Part shown: in pieces, positions 15,206 through 15,645 of the stretch | How the letters are laid out: every line of letters starts with the position of its first letter | Numbering within the stretch: the first letter of the stretch is position 1 | Assembly: GCA_011053245.1 (NCBI GenBank) | Contig: DRGS01000064.1 | Coordinates: 1 to 15,645 of the forward strand | From: Phycisphaerales bacterium | Lineage (GTDB): Bacteria; Planctomycetota; Phycisphaerae; Sedimentisphaerales; Anaerohalosphaeraceae | DNA length: 15,645 nucleotides | Direction: 5' to 3' | The notes under the pieces: generated by a model | What the model saw: only the letters and a program-made list of their open reading frames with translations | What the model was told of the DNA's origin: nothing | The model's database searches: none | Program-made: the position numbers and the translations under genes

Positions 15206-15645
15206 ATGGCAGTAAAGATTAGAATGGCAAGATTCGGGAGGCGTCACAGACCCTTCTTCAGGATCAACGCCGTGGACTCGCGCACGCCGCGCGACGGACG
15301 CATCCTCGAAAAACTCGGTCACTACGACCCGCTCGAAAAAAATGTCGAAAAACAGGTCGTCCTGAACATCGAACGAATTAAGCACTGGCTTGACCTCGGC
15401 GCGGTACCATCCGATTCGGTATCCGATATACTTGCAAAGCACGGCATAAAGACGAAAGAAGCCGCAAAGAAAGCCAAACGCCGCGAAAAAGCAAAGTCTA
15501 TCGCTCGTGCCAAGGGAAAACTATTTAACAAAGCCGAAAAAGTCGCTGCCGTAAAGGCCGAAGAAGCAGTCGAAGCTGAAAAGAAAGCAGCAGTCGAAAA
15601 AGTAGAAGCAGATAAAAAAGCAGCCGAAGCTGAAAAAGCCGCAGC
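15206..15645 (+). CDS. rpsP: 30S ribosomal protein S16 with long charged tail (3' truncated by window)
   Basis: The start is clear: ATG 15206 with AGGA seven bases upstream and the typical S16 beginning MAVKIRMARFGRRHRPFFRINAVDSR (residues 1-26). The GRILEKLGHYDP segment and IERIKHWLDLGAVPSDSV also fit S16, which helps fold the 5' domain of 16S rRNA in the small subunit. The core ends near residue 82. The reading frame continues with an Ala/Lys/Glu-rich tail of at least 64 residues, still open at the window edge, while E. coli S16 is 82 residues in all. The gene has no stop in the window. The ffh-to-rpsP order is common in bacteria, where trmD and rplS often follow. Confidence 0.93.
   Translation, partial: MAVKIRMARFGRRHRPFFRINAVDSRTPRDGRILEKLGHYDPLEKNVEKQVVLNIERIKHWLDLGAVPSDSVSDILAKHGIKTKEAAKKAKRREKAKSIARAKGKLFNKAEKVAAVKAEEAVEAEKKAAVEKVEADKKAAEAEKAA

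Overview
The window looks like anaerobic bacterial chromosome, most likely from a Planctomycetota/Phycisphaerae-type lineage. That placement is an inference from three things: ferredoxin-rich glutamate synthase proteins, an NrpR-type regulator (best known from archaea but present in some anaerobic bacteria), and an ffh - small gene - rpsP cluster whose S16 protein carries a long Ala/Lys/Glu tail. No rRNA, tRNA, CRISPR array, insertion sequence or phage gene was seen. The first 35 bases are not genomic: they match the Illumina Nextera read-1 adapter, so the left edge is a library or assembly artefact.

Region 1 (36-6036, + strand) holds the 3' end of a methylenetetrahydrofolate reductase-family gene, then a 988-aa ferredoxin/FMN glutamate synthase-type protein, then an 875-aa protein that fuses a class II glutamine amidotransferase to a GXGXG domain. 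The last two together supply all glutamate synthase domains, but no GltD-type NADPH subunit is present. The 988-aa protein is an internal duplication whose first flavin barrel has lost its FMN motifs while keeping its cysteine cluster.

Region 2 (6159-10850, - strand, convergent with region 1 across a hairpin terminator) is a four-gene operon. In transcription order it encodes a NuoE/HndA-like [2Fe-2S] protein, a 617-aa NuoF/HndC/HydB-like NADH-FMN protein with extra Fe-S domains at both ends, a 212-aa NuoG-N-terminus-like Fe-S protein, and a 530-aa stand-alone glutamate-synthase-type FMN protein. It contains no hydrogenase or formate dehydrogenase subunit. The layout suggests an NADH-oxidising, possibly electron-bifurcating or confurcating module coupled to a glutamate-synthase-like flavoenzyme.

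Region 3 (10851-11214) is a divergent control region. It contains one good sigma70-type promoter facing each way and four inverted repeats of the GGC(A/C)...TGCC type placed on or near them. Region 4 (11215-12219, + strand) is nrpR, whose family senses 2-oxoglutarate. The simplest reading is that NrpR controls both itself and the NADH/glutamate synthase operon according to nitrogen status.

Region 5 (12351-13167, + strand) holds two tandem small CBS-pair proteins. Region 6 (13417-15645, + strand) is housekeeping: ffh, an unrecognised 101-aa protein, and rpsP, which runs off the right edge.
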